Origin: Laburnicola sp. R22_1
Lineage: Eukaryota > Ascomycota > Dothideomycetes > Pleosporales > Didymosphaeriaceae
Assembly: GCA_014281115.1 (NCBI GenBank)
Contig: JACONQ010000010.1
Span: 2,046,001 to 2,110,000 of the forward strand
Reading direction: 5' to 3'
DNA: 64,000 nt
Shown piece after piece: positions 1 through 11,050 of the stretch. Made by a program: the position numbers and the translations under genes. The notes under the pieces were generated by a model. That model was not told the origin of the DNA. It was given only the letters and a program-made list of their open reading frames with translations, and did no database searches. Positions within the stretch are counted from its first letter, which is position 1. Every line of letters starts with the position of its first letter.

Positions 1-1319
1 TTCCTTATATAATTACTCTATATATCCTCCACACTTAATAGTATAGAGTATTAGATATTAATATCTATATAGCTAGCTATAGAGTACCTATTTAATATCT
101 AGCTTATTATTTATCTATTTACTTAGTAATACTATAAAAAGGCCTTATCCTTTATATTATTAAAATCTTATAACTAGGTATATTAGCTTGCCAAATATCT
201 TTTTAACCTAAATTTTTAGTTAAAGGTAGAAGTAGGTTAAGATAAAAGGTTATTATATACTACTATATATGGCACCTAATTCTAATTAAAGACTAACCTT
301 AAATACTACCTAATAACGCGATAATAGATTAAACTTACTTACACTCCTAATACCTATAAGTTTCTAGCCCTAATATAAGGTTTGCTTACAGCGTATATAG
401 TATACATAGCTTATTACCACTACTATTATTAGTTATTTACGCTTGCGCTACTACGTGGCATACTTACTTAAATAAGCTAACTTAATAGTAATAATAGTAA
501 TAATAGCTAGAAGAATTTTATAGATTTATATAACGCTCTTATTATACTAGAGCTTATTAATAAACACCTTATTCTTTACCTTTTAGCTCTCCTTTTAAAT
601 TTAGTTACTAATAGGGAGTAATTACATTTACTAGAGTAGAAATTTAACCTTATAGTCTTTTATAAACTAGATAAGCTGCTAACCTAATTAGTATACTAGG
701 ACTGCCTTATAAATAGTTAAGTATACCTGCCCCTTACGCTAGATAAGTATCTAATAAATAGAATAGAACTCTAGCCTAGTTACCTTAATAGTAGTATTGC
801 AAATCTTTAGTATATACTCTTCTATAATAGTAAGTATATTAGTATTAGATAATTTAGGGTTAATGCTTAAGTAGATAGTAGGGCGTAAAGAGATAGAGAT
901 AGTAATAGGAGCTTTATTAAGGATAACCTTAATATAGTAATAGAGTAATAGTATATTTAGTATATATTACTCTTATCTACTTATAAAGTAGTATATACCT
1001 ATTAATATATTAACTTATATTATTTGCGATAATTAAGATAGTAAAGAAAAAGGAAGAATAACTATAGCGTAGCTGCGCTAAAGTTTTATTCCTCCCCTAC
1101 TAAAGTTTTAAGTAGTCTTTTTATAAAACATTTACTTATAGAAGTAGTCCTATACTAAGACTACTAAGCTTACTTAGTAGTTTAAACACGCTTTTTTGTA
1201 ATTATATTACCTTTTTACGCTCTTTTTAATTACTAAGCAGGGTGCTCTGCCTTTTTTATTATATTATTTAAGATAAAAGCCTTTGTTATTCTATTCCTAG
1301 GGAGTTAATTTAATAACAC
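1..1319 (-). repeat. Repeat R1, copy C (RIP-degraded, runs off the window)
   Basis: Read on the minus strand from 1319 downward, this stretch matches the R1 copies that begin near 34476 and 42920. It shares the AAGCAGAGC(A/C)CCCTGCTT hairpin-like block, the following 400-base leader, and a downstream frame that encodes a V-Y-L-T-I-(H/Y)-K-A-like motif interrupted by TAG codons. Every difference I compared is a transition of the kind RIP makes. The family is not one I can classify. It is related to R2 at lower similarity. Its far end lies outside the window. Confidence 0.6.
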
Positions 1320-1985
1320 ATAACTAGGTATTTTATATAGTATTTAAGAACGCCTAATAAACTAGAGTAGGTATAAGAGAGCTTTTATTAGTATAAATAT
1401 ATACTAGTGTTATAATCTACTTATAATTATTATCTTAAAAAATTTACTATATACCTCTAGGTTTATAATATTATTAAAAGAAGATACGCTTTAATTTTAC
1501 TACTACCCTAATTATAAAGCCTTTCTTATCTATATTGTATATATAGCTTAGCTAAATATTATACTACTTAATTTTTCTATATAGAAGCTTAAAATATAGG
1601 CTATATTTAAAGGCAGAGTTGGCGCGCTTATATAAGCTATTAAGACTAGAAATCTGTTATAATAAAAGGTTAATTTTATGACGCTTAATAAATCTATTAA
1701 CCTAGTGCTTCCTAGTAGGCTTTCTAGCTATTTCTAATATTAAATATTAAATTATCTTCCTTAAAGAAGGCAGGCTATAATTAGAAAGCTTATTAATATA
1801 TTATATAAGTTTAGCTTCTTATATAGTATTAAGAAGATATAAATTAATAATTTTTATAATCTAGCTACTCTACACCCTATAATAGCGGCTAGGCTTGCAA
1901 ATAGGTATAGGTTAGATTAGGGTTAGGGTCTTACGTAATCTAATCTAATCTAACCTAACCCTACTTATGTAAGACCTTAACCCTA
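1320..1985. other. AT-rich RIP-degraded DNA ending in telomere-like repeats
   Basis: No gene is visible. From about 1900 to 1985 the DNA is made of degenerate TTAGGG/CCCTAA-like units (for example TTAGGGTTAGGG and CTAACCTAACCC) arranged around a TCTTACGTAA core. The following Fot-A element is inserted in this array, which resumes after 3819. Confidence 0.5.
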
Positions 1986-3817
1986 ACGTGTTCGATCACT
2001 CATCCGCGCAGATCACTCATCCGCGCACCCCACCAAAATCGCGACGCGTCCTCTCACAACTCTCGCAATGCCGCTCCCCCAGCACATCCAGCAGGCTCAA
2101 AAAGAAGGGAGACTTAGTCTCTCAATGCAGGCGATTCAGAATAAGCAGGTTAAGAGTCGCCGCCAGGCTGCGCGACTATATAATGTCCCTGAAACGACTA
2201 TCCGCGACCGTACCAGAGGTGCTCGCCCTCAAGCTATCGCCAACGTTCAGAAACGAAAGCTACACCCTACTGAGGAGCAATCCCTAGTAGAGTGGATCCT
2301 AGACCTCGACCGACGCGGATTTCCGCCCCATATTATCAACGTACGACGAATGGCAGACAATCTGCTCGCCGCGCGGGCTAAGAGCCACCTCCACAATCAG
2401 TCGGCGAGAAGTGGGTGTCGCGCTTTGTCAAGCGCCAGGCAGAGCTCCAGACTAAGTGGAATCGCAAGTTCCACTCACAGCGCGCAAGATCTAAAGACCC
2501 TGTCGCGATCCGCGCGTGGTTCAAGCTCGTAGAGGAGACGCGCCAGTCATACGGCATCCTCGATACAGATATCTACAACTTTGACAAGACTGGCTTCTTG
2601 ATGGGTATCGCTGCGACGTCAAAAGTCGTTACAAGCTCTGAGACAGTCGGCCGTGCGGCGACTATACAGCCAGGTGATCGCGAGTGGGTAACGACGATTG
2701 AGTGTATCAACGCGTCTGGCTAGTCTATCCCACCCTTCGTGATCCTGCAAGGGAAGCTCCACTAAGCTAGCTGGTATCAAGGCCTACCACCTGATTGGAC
2801 TATCGCTGTTAGCGACAACGGCTGGACTACGGACGACCTAGGCTTCGAGTGGGTAAAGCACTTCCACCGACATACTGAAGCCCGTACGATAGGGGCCTAC
2901 CGACTACTTATCCTTAACGGCCACGGCAGCCACGCAACGGCTGAGTTCAATAAGTACTGCGCAGAGAACAAGATTATTACGCTCTGTATGCCCTCTTATA
3001 CGTCGCACCTGCTCTAGCCGCTCGATGTTGGCTGCTTCTCGCCTCTTAAGGTTGCGTACGGCCACCAAGTGTCCGAGCTTGCGCGACAACACGTCTTCCA
3101 CATTGACAAGCAGGACTTCTTACAGATATACCCAGGCATCAGAGAGACAGTCTTGTCAGAGCAGAATATCCAGGCTGGCTTTCGGGCGACAGGGCTAGTC
3201 CCAGCCTGTCCAGAACGCGTCTTGTCGTCGCTGACAGTGGTTAGGACGCCGTCTCCGCCAGGGGCAGCGGCCAACGCTGAGGTCGCATGGACGTTAGAGA
3301 CGCCGCATACTACTGCTCAGCTAGAGCAGCAGGCTCGATTTATCTAGGACCGCCTTAGTCGGCCTTTGCAGAGCCCTACTACCCAGGCTATCCGCCAGCT
3401 TATTAAAGGGTGTCAACTTGCGATGAATTCAGCAACGATCCTTGCAGAGGAGAATAGGAAGCTCTAATAGGCTATTTAGCGGCGGCAGCGTAAAGAGCAG
3501 CAGCGCCAATAGTATATAGCCTGTGGAGGAGCTATGCGGGTAGAGGAAGGTTAATTGCTTGCTACAGAGGCCGAAAGGGTGCTCTAGTAGGTAGAGCAGG
3601 CGGGGCAGCCAAGTAGGCCTTAAGCACCGCCAACCTGTAGTAAGTGCCACGAACAAGGTCATACAAGGACTTAGTGTACTACTAGATAGCGCGCACTTAA
3701 TAAATCTATTTACTACCTATTTTATTGCGTTGTTGAAGAGCAATTGTAGGAAGACGCGTCGCGATTTTGGTGGGGTGCGCGGATGAGTGATCTGCGCGGA
3801 TGAGTGATCGAACACGT
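1986..3817 (+). mobile_element. Fot-A: Fot1/pogo-type DNA transposon, 1832 bases
   Basis: Perfect 65-base terminal inverted repeats lie at 1986-2050 and 3753-3817, flanked on both sides by TA (1984-1985 and 3818-3819), the target duplication of the Tc1/mariner/pogo superfamily. Inside each terminal repeat a 17-base unit, GATCACTCATCCGCGCA, is repeated in tandem (1994-2010 and 2011-2027). The single gene inside is broken. The repeats are identical while the interior carries several stops. Confidence 0.93.
2068..3689 (+). pseudogene. Fot-A transposase, broken
   Basis: This is the remains of a DD35D (DDE_1) transposase of the Fot1/pogo type. The N-terminal third reads openly from the ATG at 2068 and contains a psq/CENP-B-like helix-turn-helix (RRQAARLYNVPETTIRDR). 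The frame then slips near 2400 and continues one base out of phase. The first catalytic Asp lies in YNFDKTGF, the second in a N-G-H-G-S-H block where the Asp is changed to Asn, and the third in a P-L-D-V-G-C-F block. TAG codons at several sites sit where relatives have Trp or Gln (before S-I-P-P-F, before P-L-D-V), consistent with RIP. The end keeps a CCHC zinc knuckle (C-S-K-C...H...C), itself cut by a TAG. Fot-C and Fot-D are related and intact. Not functional. Confidence 0.88.
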
Positions 3818-3819
3818 TA

Positions 3820-4135
3820 ACCTAATCCTACTTACGTAAGATTCTAACCCTAACTTAACCCTAGGGTACCTATTTAGTCTGTGATAAATAGCTATTATAA
3901 TTAATTAAAAATATATTTTAAATAATATTAAACTAAGTTAAATTAAGCTAGAGTCTTATATAATTAGGTTAGATGTTACGTAATTAGGTTAGGTATAGGT
4001 TAGGTTAGGTTTAGAGTCTTACGTAATTAATTTAACCTAACCTAAGGTCTGTGCAACCTAACCTATACCCATAGTCTATATAACCCCAACCTAACCCTAT
4101 ACCTAATCTAGGTACCCCGAACCTATTTACTAGCC
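3820..4135. repeat. Degenerate telomere-like TTAGGT/CCTAAC array
   Basis: Many units of the form TTAGGTTAGG, AACCTAACC and AACCCTAACC on both strands, mixed with ACGTAA cores, continue the array interrupted by Fot-A. Units are irregular and change orientation, so this is not a functional telomere end. Confidence 0.45.
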
Positions 4136-4983
4136 TAATAGCGGCGTAACAGCGTTAAGCGCTTAACACTATACTTTCTAGCAATTTCTAAGTAATTAGG
4201 CTTAATAAAGGTATCTAGTAATCTTAAATAATTACGCGTAGTATTTAAATTAGCCATATTAGTTATATAGAGCATTATTAAGAGGAGTAGAAAGTTTAGT
4301 GTTAACGCGTAAAATCGTGCGTTAGGTGAGGTCTGTGCGCTAGGTAGAAAATCACGTTAAATTAACACACTATAGCTATAATATTAAGCTTCTAGATAGA
4401 TTTAAATAGTGCAAATTAATCGCAGCTATTAACTTACTACACTACTAGAAAATCTTATAATACTATTATTTGTGAGCGGCTCTATAGCCTCATTTCTAAT
4501 AGAGCGTTTATAATATTCGGCGTGTATTAGCTAAATCCGTGTATTGGGTGCATGGACACGATATCGTATCCGTGCGCGTAACGATCGCTATTTACTAGAA
4601 AAATTAAAGAAAATAAGAAGCTTTAATGCTATATAACTTTTTAATTACTAAATGTTTTTAAAAACTTTCTTAACTAAAGTTATAAAGAAAGATTCTATCT
4701 ATAATCCTAGAATTCTAGTTTTTTAATAATAATTAATCTTTTAAAATATATAAAAAAACGTAAAAATTTAAGTCTTTAGCGAGCACTTTTACGAAAGTAG
4801 CCGCGAAGGTTAGTCTTCTTAGAGTACTATCGCTCGTACGGCTACAATATGCTCTAGGTCTATCGCCTTCTTTACCTATTTATTAGCTTAATATGCTCGT
4901 GCAAGCCTACACTATAACGTTAGTTAGTCTAGGTGCTCTTCCGCTAGCACCTTCTCTCGCACTGCGACTATATACTCTAGTTA
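4136..4983. other. RIP-degraded DNA without recognisable gene
   Basis: Short, stop-rich frames only. One near-palindrome centred on GATATC near 4550-4567 is flanked by GTGCAT and CCGTGCGCG, which resembles the ends of a Fot-type element placed back to back. This block probably belongs to the retroelement into which the Copia element at 4984 was inserted, because a 5-base duplication (AGTTA/AGCTA) flanks that Copia. Confidence 0.4.
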
Positions 4984-5301
4984 TGTCAGATACGTAAGTA
5001 TCTTTAATGAGATGAGATAAAAGTGATGGATTTGATGATGAATTGATTGTCGAGTAATCTCTGTCGGAGAAGCTTAGCTATCGTACGCAATATCTATCTA
5101 GCGCTAAGACGCACTAGTAATAGTGCGAAGTAGTGTAACAGTAGTACGCCAGTCTCCTTTGTGTATTTCATAGTGATCTCATAGTAAAATCACTGTAAGT
5201 TACACTAACTGTCGTTATAAGGAGACTATGTGATTAGACGCACGTGACTACTAGATTTCACAGTGAAATCACAGTAATTTTCAGTGACCTAATATCTGAC
5301 A
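4984..5301 (-). repeat. Copia-1 3' LTR (minus sense)
   Basis: 318 bases, aligned without gaps to 10197-10514. It contains repeated TCACAGTGA-like half-palindromes around 5170-5190 and 5255-5290. The adjacent internal bases 5302-5311 form the polypurine tract in minus sense. Confidence 0.9.
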
Positions 5302-5329
5302 TACCCCCTTAGCTTGGATCCTTAGAGGG

Positions 5330-8300
5330 CCAAGCTAAACTATCTCTTACGCAGTTGTACTATTGCTTATAGTTCAAAAGCTTTTATTCTGTCTTTTAAC
5401 TTGTTAAGGTTGGCCTCTTAGTTAGTAATCCTTCCCCTAACGTCTTTAAGTCCTAGTTAATTTAAGAACTTAGTCTATATGGCGGCTAGTAGAGCTTTTG
5501 TAAGACTATCTACTGCCATTTCTTCTAATTACTAGTACTGGACTTTAATAGCTCCATATACTACTTCTTATTAAAGCCAATAATTATATATGTTAATATG
5601 CCTAAGCTTAGTTTGCAATTTGGCAATTTTCTTAGTAATAAGTTAAATAGTTTATTAGTTGTCGCAATTAATAATAATTGTTAATAGCGACAGTCTAATC
5701 TTAAGTTTATTAATTAACTAAGCTATAAATAGTGCCTCTTTTGCAACTTGTAAAAGTGCTAGCAACTTAGCTTTAGTTATTAAAGTAGTGATGATGTCTT
5801 GTTTGTTTGCCTTCTAGGCGATAAGGCCACTAAATAATTTAATAATGTACCCCTATAAGCTCTTTCTATTAAGGGTGTTATTTGTAAACAATGCGTCGCT
5901 CGCAACCTTATAAGTATCTACTCCTCTAAATTATAGCCCTAGTAATTGGGTAAATAATAGGTATAGTAGTATGTAGTCGGCGGTGTTATAATAGTTGTCG
6001 CTAGGGTTTAAAAGAAAGCGCGATAATTAGAAGCTTGCAAAAGCTATGTCCGGGCGCGTGGTTACTATAGCGTAGAGGATTGATCCCACCTTCTACTAGT
6101 ACTAATTAATCTTTGCTATTGTGGCGAGTCCTTCTTAAGATAATAGTTTGACTGCTAACATTAGGGTATTGTGTTTAAGGTCACGTTAGTTAATTAGACA
6201 ACTAATCTTGTCTACGTAGGACCTCTGTGATAACTAGAGTTGCCTATTGGCACGGTCTCTAACGACTTTAATGCCTAGAAACTACTATAGATTGTTACTA
6301 CTAGTTAGAGTAAACTTTGTACCTATCTTTTTTATTACTATATTAGTAGCGTGCTTTTGATCTTTCGAGTATGCGACAATAAGGTCGTCTACATAAAAGA
6401 AGATAATAATACTGTCTTTAATTATATAGTAAGATTCGTGCGGAACTGTAGTAAAACTAAGATTCTTAAGCGCACTAGTAAATTCTCTCTGCTATAGTAG
6501 TAGTAAGATGCGTAAGCCATACAGTGCCTTGTGCAACTATAGGATAGTGCCTCTTTAGGTATAACCTTAGGGCATTTGCATATAAATTTCTCTGTCTAGG
6601 TTTGCGTGAACAAAGGCGTTAGTAATATTATACTAGCTTAGCTCTAAGTTAAACCAAGCCGCTATTAACATAAGTAGGCAAAATAATCTACCTATAAGTG
6701 TTGCGGCATAGGTATCCTATATAGTAAGATAGCGTTATTAATCTCCGCGCACTACTAGCCTTGCCTTGCACTTTTATAATCTGTGATGTTTATTAAGTTT
6801 GTAGGTATATACCTATATATAGTTAAGAATCTAGTGACCGCGTGATCGCACTAAGGCTGCGGGCACCTCGCTCTAAGACCTTATTTCTTTATAACTTTGT
6901 AGATAGGATTGCTCGGCATCCTTCCACATTTCAAATAACAGATAATTATCTATCTAGGTTCTACATAATAGAGGTTTCGGCAGTTAACTTTAATAGGGTT
7001 TCTTGCCTACTGCAAGCATGCGATTAAATTAAGCTTTATTAAGTGGCTTCCCCTTATATTTGCCTCTACTTCCTACAAGTGTACCTGCAAGGAAGGCAGC
7101 TGCCTATAGCACAGCGCGTTAATCTGGCTGTAGTGTTCCTATGGGTAATTTTTTAATTTAGTCCTGTTTAAAACTCACTATTAATTAGGCAAGCAGTGCG
7201 ATAGGCGGAGGTGTCTCTAGTAGTGTTGGGTAGGTGTAATTAATCTTCCTCCCTTAATAGTACCCTAGAGCACCCTCGTCCTCCTTATAAGAGTTAATAA
7301 TCGACTTATTCTTATAGAAAGACTCTGTATTTTTATATTCTAGTGGTGAGGGTGGTAGCTTCACTATTTAGGTCCATACAGCAATCTCTTTAGTAGTGCT
7401 ATGCATAAGATTGTCTAACAGGTCTTCTTATTTACCTAAGAACACTTAATTTTTGTTAAAGATAACGTTGCGTGTGCTAATAACTTTGTTAAGTGGAGGT
7501 ATCCATACTCTCTAGATATTTGTTAATTAATAGCCTACTAGGTAACTAACCTATGCCTTTAGGTTAAGCCTTTAGAGCTTGCTCTTACCGCGTTTTATAT
7601 TATTAGTTAAGGCAAAAGCTTTATAGCTGTAGGCTTTAAGGTAAGCCTAGTTTAGTTTCTTTAGTTAGGTAACAATACCATTTTAGTAGGCAACTATTAT
7701 AAAAAATACTTTGTATGGTGATTGCTATTAATTGGCGTAGTTTGGCGTTCGATTATATAGGTATACGGCCGCTTGTGTGATCTCTAGCCATAGTGTCTAG
7801 GGGAGGTTGGCGTCAAGTCGCATTGCACGGCTCTTTTTCTTAATTACACCCCCTAAGCGTTTAGCCCCTCTATTTTAAGCTTAGGTATCGGGTGCTAAAG
7901 GCTTAATAATAATTCCTTTATTAACACACCACCTGTAAACGTCTTATTTAACTAAGAAAATCTCATTGTTAAATTCGATAACTTTTATAGTTACCTTAAA
8001 CTATACTTTTATAAATAGTATAAATTCCTTTAGCAGCTTAATAATTGTTCGTGCTAGTCGATTGTCTTTAAAGTAGAAGTCCCAAGCTATGCCTAAGAAA
8101 CGATCGGAAATGAGCATCATACTCTTTTCGCTAGTTAAGCTCTTGTTTTTAAAGTTGTAAAAGTCTATAGCGACTCTCTCTCCTAGGCCATTATTAATTT
8201 TTCTAGCCTAATGTCTAATTTATTACCTAAGCTTTAATCTGCCGCAAGCGTCGTATTAGACTGTGGTTAACCCTTTAATACGTACCCCTTTACTATAATT

Positions 8301-9070
8301 TACTATGTTCTCTAGTGCCTAAGGGCCTGGGTGGCCTAGTTGTTTGTGCCATATAATGGCGTTTACCTTCTGCGCTTATTATGCGGTGCGCAAGGTAAAT
8401 TTGTGTATAGCGTACGTACTATTAATCGTAGTATAAGTTAATTTTAATATTGGTATAAACTCTAGTACCCATTAATTATAGATTTCTTAGAGTTCGGCCA
8501 GAATTGTATTATCTCGTCTCCTAATTATTATTAGGTCTAACTTAGTGTCCCACTAGAGGCCTTGCCTTTAGAGTAATTAGAAGGACACTAGGTTACAAAG
8601 TAGACTAGAATAGTAGGTAACATTGTCTAACCTTACTAAGCAATTTTCCTCCTTACTCTTAACGTAAAGATGAATACTCCTATATCCCCTTATCTATGCT
8701 TGTAATAATCCCGCCCATACAAAGTCTCCTAGTAATAGTGGTCGCCATAAGACAAAGCGATTAATGTTATTAAAGATGTAGTAGGTTATGCTAGAATTAA
8801 GGATCGCGGAGTTACATAGTGGGTATGTGTTCGGGTCTGAGTGGTAGGAGGCTGCGATAGCATTAAAGCTCGCTAAGAGGATAGTAATCTATTTACTATC
8901 TAGTTATTTATTATTAGTAATCTTAGTAATTTAAGTTAGAGTAGGGGTCTTTAATTGTTTAATCTTTGGTGTCTGTGACTTTTAACGCTTTACGGATCTC
9001 ATGCGCTCTATAAGCATAGAGTTATTCTCTAACCTATATATTATAACCGCCTCTATAGTAGGCTTTAGTT
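5330..9070 (-). pseudogene. Copia-1 pol (integrase, reverse transcriptase, RNase H) relic
   Basis: Read on the minus strand. Around 8322-8360 is W-H-K-Q-L-G-H-P-G, the pre-integrase zinc-finger signature of Copia. At 6384-6395 are the four codons YVDD, followed by L-I-V-A-Y-S, the reverse-transcriptase catalytic box. Near 5800-5930 is a stretch with D-A-L-F, N-R-K-S and K-A-N-K-Q-D, matching the Copia RNase H segment that recognises RNA-DNA hybrid. Order and orientation are those of a Ty1/Copia polyprotein. Stop codons throughout, many where Gln or Trp is expected, make it non-coding. Confidence 0.85.
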
Positions 9071-9074
9071 TGAA

Positions 9075-10160
9075 CTATTTAGGTTGTTTGTTGGGGAATG
9101 CGTAAAAGCAGTCTTTTAGACTATGGCGTTGTTTATAAGCAGGGCACTTGGGGTTTAATCCCTCTTGGCCTCTAACTGCTGTTGGCTTATTGTTAGTGAC
9201 TTGTATAGACTGCTTGGATTTGGCTTTAGGGCCAGCTTTATTAGCGCGTGATCTGCCTCGCTTAGGTAATGCTGCTTTATCCACAGGTTGGGCGTCCCCA
9301 GCTGCGGCCTGGGTGGTTACACTACTGTTAGCAAGAGATAGTCCTGCAATAGCAAAGGCGCCCCTTTATTTACCCTTAATTGGGTGCTGCATTACTATTT
9401 GTTCTTAGAAGAGTTTTACTATCTCTTTTCTATTAACGGTCTCGTCCTTACTTCCGTATTGCAGGAAGGTTATAACCTATTAGGATGCGATATTAGTAAC
9501 CGCTTTTATGAAATCTTGTTTAACTAAGTCTAGCTCCCAAAGCTCTAACACACAATTGTACTCAGCTTCTATAGCTGCATAATCGTACTTAGTAAGCCAG
9601 GTGTACTATAAACCGACTAATCTCATTAGTTTAAGAGCGTCTTAGTACCTAATCCTTGCTCTTCTTTATTTATTGTGTTGATTAACCCTAACTGTTTTTA
9701 TAAGGTTCTTAATCCATTGTCTAATTAATTTACCTAGGGTGCAGCAATTAGACTGTAAATGTGCCGAGGTGGTGGTTTGAATAAGAATAACCAGCTTATC
9801 TAGGTTCTCCTTCTTCTGTTTGTACTTTCAATCTAGGAGCTTGTAGATTTTAAGTTAATTCTTATAAAAATCGGTATTAATTTTGTATGCCTTTTCGCTA
9901 GCCAGCGATAGGTGCGATGGTAGCGATGGATAGGCGTTGTTAGTGTTTCTGTTAACAAAAGCGGGAGCTAGTTAATAGGCACCAATATTTGGTGCAACTG
10001 GCATAACTAGTTCTGCTATTAGTTTATTATTAAGGGATAGGTTAATAAGATCCTATGCTTTCAACAACTGGGCTTGGGCATTAATTTGCCTTAGCTATGG
10101 TGTGTAGTTTAAGTAATTAGTCAGGATTACTATGGGATCCCTAAGTGTTAATAGAGACAT
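9075..10160 (-). pseudogene. Copia-1 gag relic with zinc knuckle
   Basis: On the minus strand an ATG at 10160 opens a gag-like region (M-S-L-L-T-L-R-D-P-I start) that ends in a basic stretch and a CCHC-like knuckle between 9075 and 9284. There C-P-A-Y-K-Q-R-H-S-L-K-D-C shows the second Cys changed to Tyr, a G-to-A change as made by RIP. Several in-frame stops separate the parts. Gag would package the RNA in virus-like particles. This copy cannot. Confidence 0.75.
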
Positions 10161-10196
10161 AATTTTTGGTTTAATTAAGGCAGTAAGACTCTTAAT

Positions 10197-10514
10197 TATC
10201 AGATACATAAGTATCTTTAATAAGATAAGATGAAAGTAATGGATTTGATGATGAATTGATTGTCAAGTGATCTCTATTAGAAAAGCTTAGCTATCGTACG
10301 CAATATCTATCTAGCGCTAAGACGCACTAGTAATAGTGCGGAGTAGTGTAATAGTAGTACGCTAGTCTCCTTTGTGTATTTCACAGTAATCTCACAGTGA
10401 AATCACTGTAAGTTACACCAACTGTCGTCATAAGGAGACTATGTGATCGGACGCACGTGACTACTAGATTTCATAGTGAAATCACAGTGATTTCTAGTGA
10501 CCTGATATCTGACA
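10197..10514 (-). repeat. Copia-1 5' LTR (minus sense)
   Basis: Partner of 4984-5301, same length. The first base pair of the TG end is mutated to TA, as expected from RIP at TpG. Confidence 0.9.
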
Positions 10515-10886
10515 AGCTAAGCCTTCTAAATAGAACATCTTATAAGGTTAGTTTCCGCTTTTAGCTTCCGCTGCTTAGTAATTAATATAAAACAGGTAAT
10601 TAGGTATAGAAATGTAGAAAGATGTAAAATTAAAGGAAGAGCTTTATAGAAGGCTAAAAACGATATAGTAGCAGACAGTCTATAGAGGGCAGTTTATTAA
10701 TTTAAAGGTATAAGTAGCAAACTAAAAGCACATTTTAAGGGCTCCTAAATAGAATAAATCTAAGAAAGGTAGAGACGCATAATGTTCTAATCATTATTAA
10801 TAGGCTAATTACTAGAATAATATTATATTTATAAATATTATTATACTTATTTTAACCTATAAGGATAATAAATACTAAGGATAGTA
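10515..10886 (+). mobile_element. Internal fragment of an unnamed LTR retroelement
   Basis: AT-rich DNA whose last 75 bases (from about 10810) are repeated in inverse orientation at 23603-23675. Both copies are followed by the same LTR. Copia-1 sits inside this older element. No coding sequence survives. Confidence 0.5.
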
Positions 10887-11050
10887 TGTCAGGGGACAGG
10901 CCCTGCTAGCCGCACAGATGACTGCACGCAGAAGACTAATTAGGCTGATGCCAGGTAACAAGTTGATAGCTGAGGAGCTCAGGGGTCTAAGCGACTATCG
11001 GGTTTATATACAGGGGCATCGGGACGGATCAACTATCCACCGAGCCAGGA
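10887..11050 (+). repeat. Truncated LTR joined to the acyl-CoA dehydrogenase gene
   Basis: It begins TGTCAGGGGACAGG and matches the complete 221-base LTR at 23382-23602 (inverse orientation) up to about 11050, where similarity stops abruptly and dehydrogenase coding sequence starts. The last ~58 bases of the LTR are missing. Unlike its partner it has few RIP changes. Confidence 0.7.

Larger units (their letters stand above)
4984..10514 (-). mobile_element. Copia-1: RIP-degraded Ty1/Copia LTR retrotransposon
   Basis: Two 318-base LTRs (4984-5301 and 10197-10514) begin TGTCAGATA (TATCAGATA in the second) and end TATCTGACA. The flanking 5 bases are AGTTA and AGCTA, a target duplication with one transition. 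Coding sense is minus: gag lies next to the LTR at 10197-10514, and the order integrase, reverse transcriptase, RNase H runs toward 5302. The bases next to the other LTR read AAGGGGGTA on the minus strand, a polypurine tract. The LTRs differ only by C/T or G/A transitions and by no indel, which fits RIP acting on both copies. Confidence 0.92.

Noticed and set aside
1890..4135. True chromosome end
   Set aside because: Telomere-like units are degenerate, in both orientations, and followed by more chromosome on each side.
9148..9408. Plus-strand frame rich in Leu and Ala opposite Copia gag
   Set aside because: It is the reverse complement of the gag zinc-knuckle region; shadow of the real minus-strand coding.
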